From NCBI GenBank assembly GCA_964522665.1, contig CAZFVY010000112.1, positions 1 through 22,819 of the forward strand: a DNA stretch of 22,819 nt, in the 5' to 3' direction. The DNA comes from CAZFVY01 sp964522665. GTDB lineage: Bacteria > Verrucomicrobiota > Verrucomicrobiia > Limisphaerales > CAZFVY01. Below, piece after piece: positions 17,201-22,819 of the stretch; position 1 is the first letter of the stretch, and each line of letters begins with the position of its first letter. Under the pieces are notes generated by a model. It saw nothing but the letters and a program-made list of their open reading frames with translations. It did no database searches and had not been told where the DNA came from. The translations under genes were made by a program, and so were the position numbers.

Positions 17201-18771
17201 CCCCGCCGTGGCCCGCGGGCGCCGATGGCGCCGGCAGTTCGTTGCAATTGATCGATCCGGCGCAGGACAATTGGCGCGTTGGCAATTGGTCCGGCGCCGC
17301 CCCGCCCGCTTCGCTCAGTCCGGGCGCCACCAACTCGTCGCGCGCGACCTTGCCGGCGTTTCCTTCGCTCTGGTTGAACGAAGTCCAGCCCGAGAATATT
17401 ACGGGCATCACCAATCGCGCGGGGCAGCGGGCGCCGTGGCTCGAATTATACAATTCCGGCGCGCAGGCGCTGCCGCTGGCCGGATTGTATCTCGCGAACA
17501 ACTACACGAACCTCATCCAGTGGGCGTTCCCGGCTGGCGCCACGCTCAATCCCGGCGAGTTCCGAGTCATCTTCGCTGATTCCCAAACCAACCTCTCGAC
17601 CGCGAGCGAATGGCACGCCGGCCTCGGGCTGACCGCCGGAACCGGCGCGCTGGCGTTGAGCCGGCTTTACAATGGCCAGCCGCAGGTGATCGATTACGTC
17701 ACCTACCAGAACGTCACCCCGAATCACTCCTACGGCTCGTTCCCCGACGGGCAGAGCTTCGACCGGCAGGAGTTCACTTACGTTACGCCGGGCGGCACGA
17801 ACAATGGCGCCAGCGCGGCGCTGACGGTCGTCGTGAATGAATGGATGGCCGGCAATACCCACACGCTGGCCGACCCCGCGGACGGCGGCAAATTCGACGA
17901 CTGGTTTGAACTCTACAACTACGGCGACAACCCGCAGGACTTGGCGGGGTATTATCTGACCGACAGCCAGACCACCCCCACCAAATTTAAGATTCCGACG
18001 GGCTACGTCATTCCGCCCCACGGGTTCCTGCTCGTTTGGGCTGATAAACTTAGCGTCACCGGTTCGCTCGATCTGCATGTCAGTTTCAAGTTGAGCAAAA
18101 GCGGGACGAGCATCGGCTTGTTCGGCGCGGACGGCAATCCGATCGACTTCGTGAGCTTCGGCGCGCAAACCAGCGACATCAGTGAAGGCCGCTTTCCCGA
18201 TGGCGGCCCCAATATCTACCTTATGACCGCGCCCACGCCCCGCGCGGCCAACCTCGTGCCGAATTCTCCGCCCTCGCTGGCGCCGATACCCGGGGCGGTC
18301 GTGACGCTGGGGCAGACGCTGGCGTTCAACGTGAGCGCGACCGACACCGATCAGCCACCGCAAACGCTGACGTTCAGCCTGGGAGCCGGGGCGCCGCCGG
18401 GCGCCGGGATTAACGCGACGTCGGGTCAATTCGGGTGGACGCCGACGTTGGCGCCCGCGACCAATTTGATCGCGGTCGTGGTGGCGGACAGCGGAACACC
18501 GAGCCTGACGGCGACGCAGACCTTCGTGGTCACCGTCGTGTTGCCGCCGGTCCTGCGGGTGAGCGGCCCGAGCGCCGGCCAGTTCATCTTTAATTGGCCC
18601 ACGACGGCGGGCCAGACCTTCCAATTGCAATACAATGACGACCTCAATTCCGCCGTCTGGACCAGCCTGGGCGGGCCGATCAACGCGACCGGCGGCCTGC
18701 TCACGCTCACCAATTCCGTTTCCGCCACGAGCCAGCGATACTACCGTCTCAAGGTCAATCCACCCCGTTAG
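11266..18771 (+). CDS. giant exported modular protein with six LTD domains and a CotH-like domain
   Basis: This protein of about 2501 residues is probably secreted. The start is set at the ATG at 11266 because it is followed by a basic region and a signal peptide (ARIGAIAAFLASALGAFAGD). An in-frame TTG at 11206 and ATG at 11236 are alternatives. Domains by position: an N-terminal beta-rich module (about 41-245); an Ig-like domain (ISQPTSVTV..., about 253-338); a second Ig-like module after DTTAP; and a LamG/DUF1349-like module (about 445-622). LTD domains begin at about 644, 816, 946, 1869, 2036 and 2188, each opening with a (I/V)(V/I)xNE or ISE motif and containing ELYN/ELFN. A carbohydrate-binding-like module starts near 1155. 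A CotH-kinase-like domain (about 1382-1780) has KNMYAYLPANGKWQIYMFDLDW with Asp 1667 and 1669. Near the C terminus are a cadherin/putative-Ig module and an end domain closing with YYRLKV. LTD and Ig modules suggest surface or matrix binding; actual function unknown. Confidence 0.88.
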   Translation: MLNVNCPTPSAVCHRSRAVRARIGAIAAFLASALGAFAGDMTPITVTGFNRDVIIENTASGPPYNAAALEFNPGEGTAFYQAGLKGKSYGLPTNGVFVSVLDGSTVFKFQPYTGNNALVLSSETSLASGTLTLVTPATYKRIAFIAHSGSGGSTPNVTLRFADGSTYVTPYNAQDWFYNDNFAIQGMERIYLAAGNTEGAPTDPRFYQTTIDLDAALGARNLPLVSLTFAKAAANSTGIYAVSGEVAVGTPVTIISQPTSVTVNELTPATFTVGVGGNPSPSLQWFRNGAALTGATGPVYAIAAAAVADDQAQFQVVAANQVSNVSYSVTSAVARLTVIRDTTAPTLLGAQSLGLGEIQASFSERLAPSSATNLANYALTLADVNIAILSATQDASQSNVVLSVAALNEGSTYALIVNRLTDQSAAANVIATNSRATFTAASYAPAGVGAPAPAGGQIPSGNGYNITGGGSDIGGVGDQFQFAYQQRSGDFDVRVRLDSLPAVDAWSKAGLMARETLVPGARFAGALATPSISGAFFESRATVNAATTVAGAAPVNYPNTWLRLKRAGSAFTGFDGFDGQNWTQLGSATLSLPATIYLGFAVSSHDTNQAVTAAFRDFSPVTTAGTSPPLTTEPLSQSSRRTSLIISEIMYHPAKTRGVTNVDADGYVTNSLEYVELFNTRGEPQDLSSYQLQGSIAYTFPAGTVIPGGGFLVVAASPADVQSVYGLSGVLGPFLGNLPNSTGLVRLVNQAGGVFLEVNYGTTPPWPVSPDGAGHSLVLARPSYGEDNPLAWAASDSVGGSPGRLDPITADPLRNVVINEFLAHSDPPLEDFIELYNRGGQALDLSGCSLSDDPATNKYVLPAGAVIAAHGFVSFQQSQLGFSLKAAGQTIYFRNPAGSRVLDAARYEDQLNGVSFGRTPDGGVAWRPLAARTPGAANSGPRASDIVINEIMYAPISLNSDDQYVELYNRGAAAVDVSGWKFTSGITFTFPKKTSIPVDGYLVVARNAARMLTNYPNLNAGNLVGDFGGSLSGKGERLALAMPDPVVTANSEGIVTTNVIYPVVNEVTYGTGGRWGQWSSGGGSSLELIDPRADNSLAPSWADSDETQKAPWAVFSAKGTIDNGDVAADELQILLQGAGECLVDDVQVLTAAGANLIANSSFEAGAGGWTAEGTEANSSLETTEGYNGSRQSYHVRAVDRGDNEVNRVRTPLTSALASGTQNVTIRGAARWLKGHPEALFRLRGNWLDCEAELALPASPGTPGARNSRYVSNAPPAIVEVNHSPVLPAIGQPFVVSARVNDPDGLAAVTLKYRLDPATTYTSLTMTNAGGGVFSATIPGQNAAGVVAFYVQATDGAAVPATATFPNDAPARECLARVGETQPTGNYPVYRIWMTQATLNAWNNRSKLNNSPLDVTFVLGNQRVIYDTQALYAGSPYIAPGYCGANCGACGYSVTVPADDLFLGEQDLVLDWSGGHGGETSAMQEQMGYWIADHSNLPFSHRYTIRLHVNGTTDDSRHTTFEAVMQPASGFLKEWDSGTTKGDFFKVERAFEFSDGGSLTADPEPRLQNVTTTGGAKKTEHYRWNWIFRSADRVNNYTNLFALVDAVNATAPEPFTAATTGLVDLEEWMGILATEHIIVNFDAYGHEIGKNMYAYLPANGKWQIYMFDLDWLMLAAPLHNSGYAASTAPLFNADDPIATRMFAHPPFARAYWRTIQNAVNGPLNPANCNPVMDAKYQSLLANGVAWCDGQPLTDPGVVKTWFSQRRTFLQTQLATVNAPFAVNPAPIVSNNVALVTGTAPIEAQTVWINGAAWPLTWTSVNKWTATVPLRPGTNLLSATAVDVHGQPIAGETGSVAVKFNGADSSAVGQIVINEIMYNPVVSGAEYVELYNNSASVTFDLSGWALHGVSYTFPAGASLGPRQFLVLTASRTAFAGAYGATIPVFDTYLGSLQNGGETLTLSQPGDGTNELVIARVRYDNSPPWPAGADGAGSSLQLIDPAQDNWRVGNWSGAAPPASLSPGATNSSRATLPAFPSLWLNEVQPENITGITNRAGQRAPWLELYNSGAQALPLAGLYLANNYTNLIQWAFPAGATLNPGEFRVIFADSQTNLSTASEWHAGLGLTAGTGALALSRLYNGQPQVIDYVTYQNVTPNHSYGSFPDGQSFDRQEFTYVTPGGTNNGASAALTVVVNEWMAGNTHTLADPADGGKFDDWFELYNYGDNPQDLAGYYLTDSQTTPTKFKIPTGYVIPPHGFLLVWADKLSVTGSLDLHVSFKLSKSGTSIGLFGADGNPIDFVSFGAQTSDISEGRFPDGGPNIYLMTAPTPRAANLVPNSPPSLAPIPGAVVTLGQTLAFNVSATDTDQPPQTLTFSLGAGAPPGAGINATSGQFGWTPTLAPATNLIAVVVADSGTPSLTATQTFVVTVVLPPVLRVSGPSAGQFIFNWPTTAGQTFQLQYNDDLNSAVWTSLGGPINATGGLLTLTNSVSATSQRYYRLKVNPPR

Positions 18772-18776
18772 CCTCC

Positions 18777-19646
18777 ATGAAAATCCATACCAAAGAATTC
18801 CGTGTTCGGCACGACGAGAAGATCAAGCTCCACGACTGGCCGACGCGCGTGAAGCCGTTCTACCGCTCCAAGGCGGATTACCAGAAACTGCTGGCCGAGC
18901 ATAAAGCGCGGCTCAGCGACATGCAGAGCGTCCTCTACGCCGACAATCGTTACGCCCTGCTGCTCATCTTCCAGGCCATGGACGCCGCGGGCAAGGACGG
19001 AGCGATCAAGCACGTCATGTCCGGCGTCAATCCGCAGGGCTGCCAGGTCTATAGCTTCAAACATCCCAGCGCCGAGGAACTCGAGCATGATTTCCTCTGG
19101 CGCACGACCCGCTGCCTGCCCGAGCGCGGGCGGATCGGCATCTTCAATCGCTCCTACTACGAGGAGGTGCTGATCGTCCGTGTCCATCCGGAGATTCTCC
19201 GCGGCCAGGCGCTGCCGCCCGACGCGCTCGAAGACGACCAACTCTGGGACGAACGCTTTCGTTCCATCCGCGATCTCGAGCGGCATCTCCACGGGAATGG
19301 CACGCGCGTCCTAAAGTTCTTTCTGCACTTGTCCAAGGACGAGCAACGCCGGCGCTTCCTGCGCCGGATCGACGACCCGGAGCGGAATTGGAAATTCAGC
19401 TCCGCGGACATCGAGGAGCGCAAATTCTGGAAAGAGTACATGAAGGCGTACGAGGATTGCCTCAGCGCCACCAGCTCCGCGGATTCACCCTGGTTTGTCG
19501 TGCCCGCCGACGACAAAGACAACGCGCACCTGATCATTTCACAGGTCGTCCTCGACGCCATGAAATCGCTCCGCCTCTGCTACCCCGCCGTGAGCAAGGC
19601 GCGCCGCAAGGAACTGCAGGAATTGCGCAAATCGCTGGTTGACTGA
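18777..19646 (+). CDS. PPK2-family polyphosphate kinase / nucleotide phosphotransferase
   Basis: PPK2 enzymes transfer phosphate between polyphosphate and nucleoside mono- or diphosphates in the cytoplasm. The 289 residues show Walker A QAMDAAGKDGAIKHVMSGVN (residues 66-85), the FNRSYYEEVLIVRVHPE block containing the Walker B region (about 123-139), and the lid segment DDPERNWKFSSADIEER (about 200-216). An N-terminal FRVRHDEKIKLHDWPTR matches the short class III-like PPK2 group. That group often accepts AMP and ADP, but the class is my judgement. Length is normal. The ATG at 18777 is 5 nt after the stop of the giant LTD/CotH gene (18771), so the two may be transcribed together. A functional link is not obvious, because one product is exported and the other cytoplasmic. 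No ppk1 or exopolyphosphatase is nearby. Confidence 0.93.
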   Translation: MKIHTKEFRVRHDEKIKLHDWPTRVKPFYRSKADYQKLLAEHKARLSDMQSVLYADNRYALLLIFQAMDAAGKDGAIKHVMSGVNPQGCQVYSFKHPSAEELEHDFLWRTTRCLPERGRIGIFNRSYYEEVLIVRVHPEILRGQALPPDALEDDQLWDERFRSIRDLERHLHGNGTRVLKFFLHLSKDEQRRRFLRRIDDPERNWKFSSADIEERKFWKEYMKAYEDCLSATSSADSPWFVVPADDKDNAHLIISQVVLDAMKSLRLCYPAVSKARRKELQELRKSLVD

Positions 19647-19708
19647 ACCGATCTCTTCACCCGGCCGCGTGCGCGAGGGTTTCACATCCGCGCTGGGTAA
19701 TTGGGCTT

Positions 19709-20425
19709 ATGGCAAACATGAATCCTCAGCCAGTTCAGAATCCGGTCGGGATCGATCCTGCCGCGGCGGCGAAAATGATCGATCTCAGCCACGTGGTCGA
19801 GGCGGGGATGATCACCTACAAAGGGTTGCCCGCGCCGGTAATTTGCGACTTCCTGAGCCGCGAGCAGTCGCGCCGGGTTTATGCCGAGGGGACAGAGTTT
19901 CAAATTGGGAAGATTGAAATGGTCGCCAACACCGGCACCTATCTCGACAGCCCGTTTCATCGCTTCGCCGATGGCCGCGATCTTTCCGAATTGGAGTTGA
20001 CCTCGCTGGCGAATCTCGACGGCGTCTTGGTCCGTCCGTCCGATCCCTCGCGACGCTCGGTGACGCGGGACGACTTGGCGGGTTTGGACGTGCGGGGCAA
20101 AGCGGTTCTGGTACAGACCGGTTGGGACGCCCATTGGCGCACCGATCAGTATTTTGAAGGGCATCCGTATCTGACCGCCGACGCCGCGCGATTCCTGGTC
20201 GAGGCGGGCGCGGCGCTGGTCGGCATCGATTCATTGAACATCGACGACACGGCCGATCGCGCGCGGCCGGTCCATACGACCTTGCTGGGCGCCGGCATTC
20301 CCATCGCGGAACACCTTTGCGGGCTTGGTCAACTGGGCGGACGGGAATTCAAATTCTTCGCCGTGCCGGTCAAGGTCAAAGGCATGGGGACATTCCCGGT
20401 GCGGGCCTTCGCGTTGCTCGACTGA
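19709..20425 (+). CDS. cyclase-family (kynurenine formamidase-like) hydrolase with altered metal motif
   Basis: This 238-residue member of the Cyclase fold (PF04199) belongs to the group including kynurenine formamidase and isatin hydrolase. It opens with MIDLSHVVEAGMITYKGLP and ends with PVKVKGMGTFPVRAFALL, both typical. The metal-binding signature HxGTHxDxPxH is present as NTGTYLDSPFH (residues 74-84): the first and second His are Asn74 and Tyr78, while Asp80 and His84 are kept. A downstream VGIDSLNIDD and a PVHTTLLGAGIPIAEHLC block follow the family pattern. This replaces two usual metal ligands, so the catalytic metal arrangement may differ or the enzyme may use another mechanism. The start is the ATG at 19709; an in-frame ATG at 19718 is equally acceptable. 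It follows PPK2 by 62 bp and converges on the aminopropyltransferase-like gene. Substrate unknown. Confidence 0.87.
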   Translation: MANMNPQPVQNPVGIDPAAAAKMIDLSHVVEAGMITYKGLPAPVICDFLSREQSRRVYAEGTEFQIGKIEMVANTGTYLDSPFHRFADGRDLSELELTSLANLDGVLVRPSDPSRRSVTRDDLAGLDVRGKAVLVQTGWDAHWRTDQYFEGHPYLTADAARFLVEAGAALVGIDSLNIDDTADRARPVHTTLLGAGIPIAEHLCGLGQLGGREFKFFAVPVKVKGMGTFPVRAFALLD

Positions 20426-20481
20426 CCGGCGTCGCGTGACAACGGCCTGCTGGCCCGAGATTGATCGAATCTGGGTAAAGG

Positions 20482-22050
20482 CTACAGGTCGCGCATGCTC
20501 AGCGCGAGCCGTCGGCGGAACTCCTCGCGGTTGCCCGCGTCGTAAAAATCCACCGGGTTGAAGTTGTCGGTCAGGATCATCCCGTGCTTGGGATTGGTCA
20601 GCCGGATGCCTTCAAACGCCTCACGGGTGAGTCCGCGGCAGTACGAATGGATCGACTCGGGCGCGGGTGAATTGAGCAACTTCAAGTCTGGTTGATCCGA
20701 GCCGACAAAGAAAACATTCCCATTGCCCGCCGCGTGAATGCGGACGCTGCGGAAGACGCTCTTCATCGTTTTCTCGAGCGACGCCATGAAGAAATCGCGG
20801 CCGCCGTCGAACTCGCCAAAACTGTTGATCACGAGCGTGCCATTCGGGCGCAGAATTCGCTGCATCGCGGCGAACGCCTCGTGGGTCATCAGGTGCGACG
20901 GCGAAGAATCCCCGAGAAACGCGTCCAGGATGATCGTGTCGTAGCGGTGGGTGGTGGCATTGACGAATTCGCGCCCATCCCCGATCACGACGTGAAGGCG
21001 ATCGGGTTCACAATCGAAGTAGCGCGCCGCCATCACCGGCGCGGCGCGGTTGATTTCCACCACCTCCACGTTCACCCCTTCATTGAGGAATTCCATCGGC
21101 ACGATCCCGACGCCCAGCCCGATGCAGAGGGCGTTCTCGAGGCGCGGCGTGTACGCGCGCGCCAGCCCGTGCAACAGGTAGGTGAACATCGACGTGCTTT
21201 TCTTCTCGACGGGATCGTACGTGTCCTGGGTCAGGTAATCGTTCAGGTAGAATCGCCGGCTGCCGTTTTTGGTCTCGAGCACTTGCAATTGGCCGAAGTT
21301 CGAGTTCCGAAAATAGACCTCCTTGATTTCCCCATCGCGCCCGAGGGCGTGATGCCGCGAGCCGCCGACCCCGAGGGCGCCGGCCACCAGCGCGGCCGCC
21401 GCCACCGTCGCCAGCGCGCGGGGCTTCCGTTTCACGATCGCGAAGTAACCGGCCGACACCGCCAGCAAAAGGCCCGCCGTGAGAAACATCGTGGTCGAGT
21501 TCGATAACAGCGGGATCAAAACGTAGCCGATCAAGACCGTCCCCCCGAAGCTCCCGAGCGTGCCCACCGCCGTCAACCGCCCGGCGACGCCCCCGACATC
21601 GCTGACCGTCACCGCCAACACCCGCACGAGGTACGGCCCGGTCACCGCCAGCAACGCCAGCGGCATGAAATAGAGAAACAACGACGCGAGCAACGAGCCG
21701 ATGGCGAGGTCGAAACGGAGGCAGGCGTAAGCGACCGGCTCGACCACCTTCACCGTGAGGCTGAGATAAACCGCGGCCGCGAGGATGCAGTAATAGAGGC
21801 GGTCGAGCGTCGGCGAACGGTCGGCCATGCGTCCCCCGGCGTAGTAACCGGCCGCCAGCGCGACCAGCGTCACGGCGATCTGCGCCGTCCAGACAAAATG
21901 CGAGGTGCCAACGTACGGCGCCAGCATCTTGGCGCCCAGAATCTCGACGATCATCACGGCCGCGCCGGTGATCACGGCCGTTAGATAAAGGAAGCGCCGC
22001 AAGCCGGCGCCCAGCGCCTCAGCCGGAACGGGAGCGGGTGTTTTTTTCAC
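20482..22050 (-). CDS. membrane-fused spermidine-synthase-like protein
   Basis: This two-part protein of about 522 residues has an N-terminal half (about 20-228) with several hydrophobic helices of the type found in fused MFS/spermidine synthase proteins. The cytoplasmic C-terminal half is an aminopropyltransferase-like Rossmann domain: FGQLQVLETKNGSRRFYLND, the SAM-type motif ALCIGLGVGIVPMEF (about 308-321), VEVVEINRAAP with acidic ligand residues, then IGDGREF and ILDAFLGDSSPSHLMT. Such proteins may bind decarboxylated SAM, but many fused forms have no proven polyamine activity, and no speD or other polyamine gene is in view. Start choice: a GTG at 22050 has AAGG/AGGTGG about 6 nt upstream. 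A GTG at 22056 is in frame but lacks room for a ribosome site. The stop is close to the convergent cyclase gene (56 bp gap). Its upstream region carries the 37-bp tandem array. Confidence 0.87.
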   Translation of the reverse strand: MKKTPAPVPAEALGAGLRRFLYLTAVITGAAVMIVEILGAKMLAPYVGTSHFVWTAQIAVTLVALAAGYYAGGRMADRSPTLDRLYYCILAAAVYLSLTVKVVEPVAYACLRFDLAIGSLLASLFLYFMPLALLAVTGPYLVRVLAVTVSDVGGVAGRLTAVGTLGSFGGTVLIGYVLIPLLSNSTTMFLTAGLLLAVSAGYFAIVKRKPRALATVAAAALVAGALGVGGSRHHALGRDGEIKEVYFRNSNFGQLQVLETKNGSRRFYLNDYLTQDTYDPVEKKSTSMFTYLLHGLARAYTPRLENALCIGLGVGIVPMEFLNEGVNVEVVEINRAAPVMAARYFDCEPDRLHVVIGDGREFVNATTHRYDTIILDAFLGDSSPSHLMTHEAFAAMQRILRPNGTLVINSFGEFDGGRDFFMASLEKTMKSVFRSVRIHAAGNGNVFFVGSDQPDLKLLNSPAPESIHSYCRGLTREAFEGIRLTNPKHGMILTDNFNPVDFYDAGNREEFRRRLALSMRDL

Positions 22051-22079
22051 GCCCACCTTCTACGTTTCCGAGTCTCAAA

Positions 22080-22190
22080 GATCAACCGTTTCCGGTCTCG
22101 CGTCCCTCCGAGACGCGATCGAACGTTTCCGATGTCGCACGCCTCCAGGAGCCGATCAACCGTTTCCGACCCGCGGCCTCCCCGAAGTCC
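22080..22190. repeat. tandem array of three 37-bp units
   Basis: Units start at 22080, 22117 and 22154, each exactly 37 bp. All begin with GATC followed by A-rich sequence and CGTTTCCG (at 22087, 22124 and 22161). The first 15 bases of units one and three are identical. The remaining roughly 22 bases vary, with a shared CCTCC or CTCC core. A further CGTTTCCG lies at 22063-22070, just upstream of the minus-strand gene start. The first unit contains a 7-bp hairpin (TCGCGTC, 7-nt loop, GACGCGA, 22098-22118). The 37-bp period is not divisible by three, arguing against a protein repeat. Confidence 0.7.
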
Positions 22191-22398
22191 GGACGGAAAG
22201 TCTGTCCGAGAATTAGCACGCCGCTTCATGATCGGCCACTTTCCGTTCCCCGCCCGGCGCCTGTCGCCAACACTACCGCGAGCGATCGCCGATCGCCCGA
22301 CGCGTCCCGGTCCGGGAAAGACCGTTCGAGACGGCCCAGCGTCTTCGGCCGTCGAACACGCGGTGCTTCCCTCGTCTCAGAGGGACCCTCGAGAATAG

Positions 22399-22419
22399 CC
22401 CGGCGTCTTCAGCGCCGGG
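22399..22419. repeat. hairpin CCCGGCG-TCTTCAG-CGCCGGG
   Basis: This is a perfect 7-bp stem with a 7-nt loop in the noncoding region. No T-tract follows, and no adjacent gene end explains it. It is probably another dispersed palindrome. Confidence 0.5.
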
Positions 22420-22464
22420 TTCGCGCCGGAAACTTCTTAAGTCCCGGCCAGGGACGGCTGAGAT

Positions 22465-22484
22465 TCGAGCGTCGCGATGCTCGA
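22465..22484. repeat. inverted repeat TCGAGC-N8-GCTCGA
   Basis: Perfect 6-bp arms flank GTCGCGAT. It is one of a cluster of palindromes between 22399 and 22600. Its function is unknown. Confidence 0.35.
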
Positions 22485-22505
22485 CCGCCGCAGCCTCAAC
22501 GGCGC

Positions 22506-22599
22506 GCGGGTCTGCGACCCGCAGCGGCTCCATCCGGCAAGCGCTTGGGGCAATTTCGGGGGCGTTGGGCGAAGCGCAGCCGCTGCGGGTCGCAGACCC
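22506..22599. repeat. inverted pair of the 17-nt hairpin repeat (copies 2 and 3)
   Basis: Copy 2 (22506-22528) is identical to 5891-5913, including the GCAGCGGC-type flank. Copy 3 (22579-22599) is the reverse complement of 21 of those bases. Its hairpin is imperfect at the outermost pair. The two copies face each other across a 50-nt spacer (22529-22578), so the segment can form either two small hairpins or one long 21-bp stem. Head-to-head pairs of this type resemble bacterial REP/BIME elements. Confidence 0.7.
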
Positions 22600-22683
22600 G
22601 GGCGCCGACCGACGCATTAGCCGCCCCGTCAAAAATCATTGCCTGAGGGCGTTCGCGGCGCCAGACTGGGAACATAATTGGCC

Positions 22684-22771
22684 GGAGAGATGGCTGAGTG
22701 GCTTAAGGCGCACGCCTGGAAAGCGTGATTACAGCAATGTAACGTGGGTTCGAATCCCTCTCTCTCCGCCA
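22684..22771 (+). tRNA. tRNA-Ser (anticodon GGA), CCA encoded
   Basis: This is a complete 88-nt class II tRNA. The acceptor GGAGAGA (22684-22690) pairs with TCTCTCC (22761-22767), followed by discriminator G and CCA. The anticodon arm is CACGC-CTGGAAA-GCGTG with anticodon GGA at 22718-22720, reading UCC and UCU. A long variable arm (TTAC/GTAA stem) is diagnostic of Ser, Leu or Tyr tRNAs, and the anticodon selects Ser. The T-arm has the TTCGAAT loop, but its stem contains a T-T mismatch (22745 opposite 22759) where a pair is expected. CATAAT at 22673-22678 may be the -10 box. Confidence 0.96.
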
Positions 22772-22819
22772 GTTTCATGATTGCGGGAGGTGGCCGTGGG
22801 GAGGCGAAGGTCAAAAATG

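Larger units (their letters stand above)
22057..22683. other. 627-bp noncoding region with tandem array and hairpins
   Basis: I see no supportable gene between the aminopropyltransferase-like gene and tRNA-Ser. Open frames here are short, Arg/Pro/Ser rich and without family motifs. The region contains a 37-bp tandem array (22080-22190), hairpins at 22399-22419 and 22465-22484, and an inverted pair of the 17-nt hairpin family (22506-22528, 22579-22599). A CATAAT hexamer at 22673-22678 could be the -10 box of the tRNA gene. Confidence 0.65.

Noticed and set aside
20458..20472. AGATT-GATCG-AATCT as a bidirectional terminator between the cyclase and aminopropyltransferase-like genes
   Set aside because: The stem is only 5 bp, AT-rich and without a T-tract on either side.
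22080..22190. CRISPR array
   Set aside because: The constant block is only about 15 bp and imperfect, the variable part about 22 bp, there are three units, and no cas gene is present.
22038..22646. Plus-strand open frame of 202 residues over the repeat region
   Set aside because: It is Arg/Pro/Ser-rich, crosses the 37-bp array (a non-triplet period) and several hairpins, and matches no family.

Overview
The window reads like a chromosomal segment of a high-GC, free-living Gram-negative bacterium. The most likely home is Verrucomicrobiota, probably a soil or freshwater Limisphaerales/Pedosphaera-type lineage. This is inference from three things: a giant exported protein with lamin-tail (LTD) and CotH-like domains, paired secreted carbohydrate esterases, and numerous short intergenic hairpin repeats. 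No rRNA or other definitive marker is present.

Layout, left to right. (1) Positions 1-55 are the 5' three quarters of a minus-strand tRNA-Gly(CCC), cut by the window edge, with a candidate promoter at 72-100. (2) A minus-strand PhnB-like VOC protein (176-622) is divergent from a plus-strand housekeeping run: lspA (lipoprotein signal peptidase), miaA (tRNA dimethylallyltransferase) and uvrA (excinuclease subunit A). MiaA and UvrA both carry low-complexity insertions; the one in miaA is built around an inverted repeat. (3) A 352-bp spacer contains two related 17-nt hairpins. (4) Two tandem secreted esterases follow: a CE15-type glucuronoyl esterase and an SGNH/GDSL hydrolase, a plausible plant-polysaccharide de-esterification pair. 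(5) A type II restriction-modification pair (8887-11045) comprises a beta-class, probably N4-cytosine, methyltransferase and an HNH endonuclease. It is bounded by hairpins, preceded by an operator-like inverted repeat, and locally lower in GC than its surroundings, which suggests horizontal acquisition. (6) A single gene of about 7.5 kb encodes an exported modular protein with an Ig domain, a LamG/DUF1349-like domain, six LTD domains and a divergent CotH-kinase-like domain. (7) A PPK2-family polyphosphate kinase begins 5 nt after that gene's stop, followed by a cyclase-family hydrolase with an altered metal motif. (8) Convergent on the minus strand is a membrane-anchored spermidine-synthase-like protein. 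(9) A noncoding stretch of about 630 bp holds a 37-bp tandem array and several hairpins, including an inverted pair of the same hairpin family seen at 5891. (10) A complete tRNA-Ser(GGA) with encoded CCA closes the window.

The genes form functional pairs rather than one system: RNA/DNA/envelope maintenance, secreted esterases, restriction-modification, and the exported LTD protein with its neighbours. The least explained sequence is the 37-bp array upstream of the aminopropyltransferase-like gene, the dispersed hairpin family with a compensatory base change, the palindromic in-frame insertion in miaA, and the divergent CotH domain with a CX3CX2C motif.
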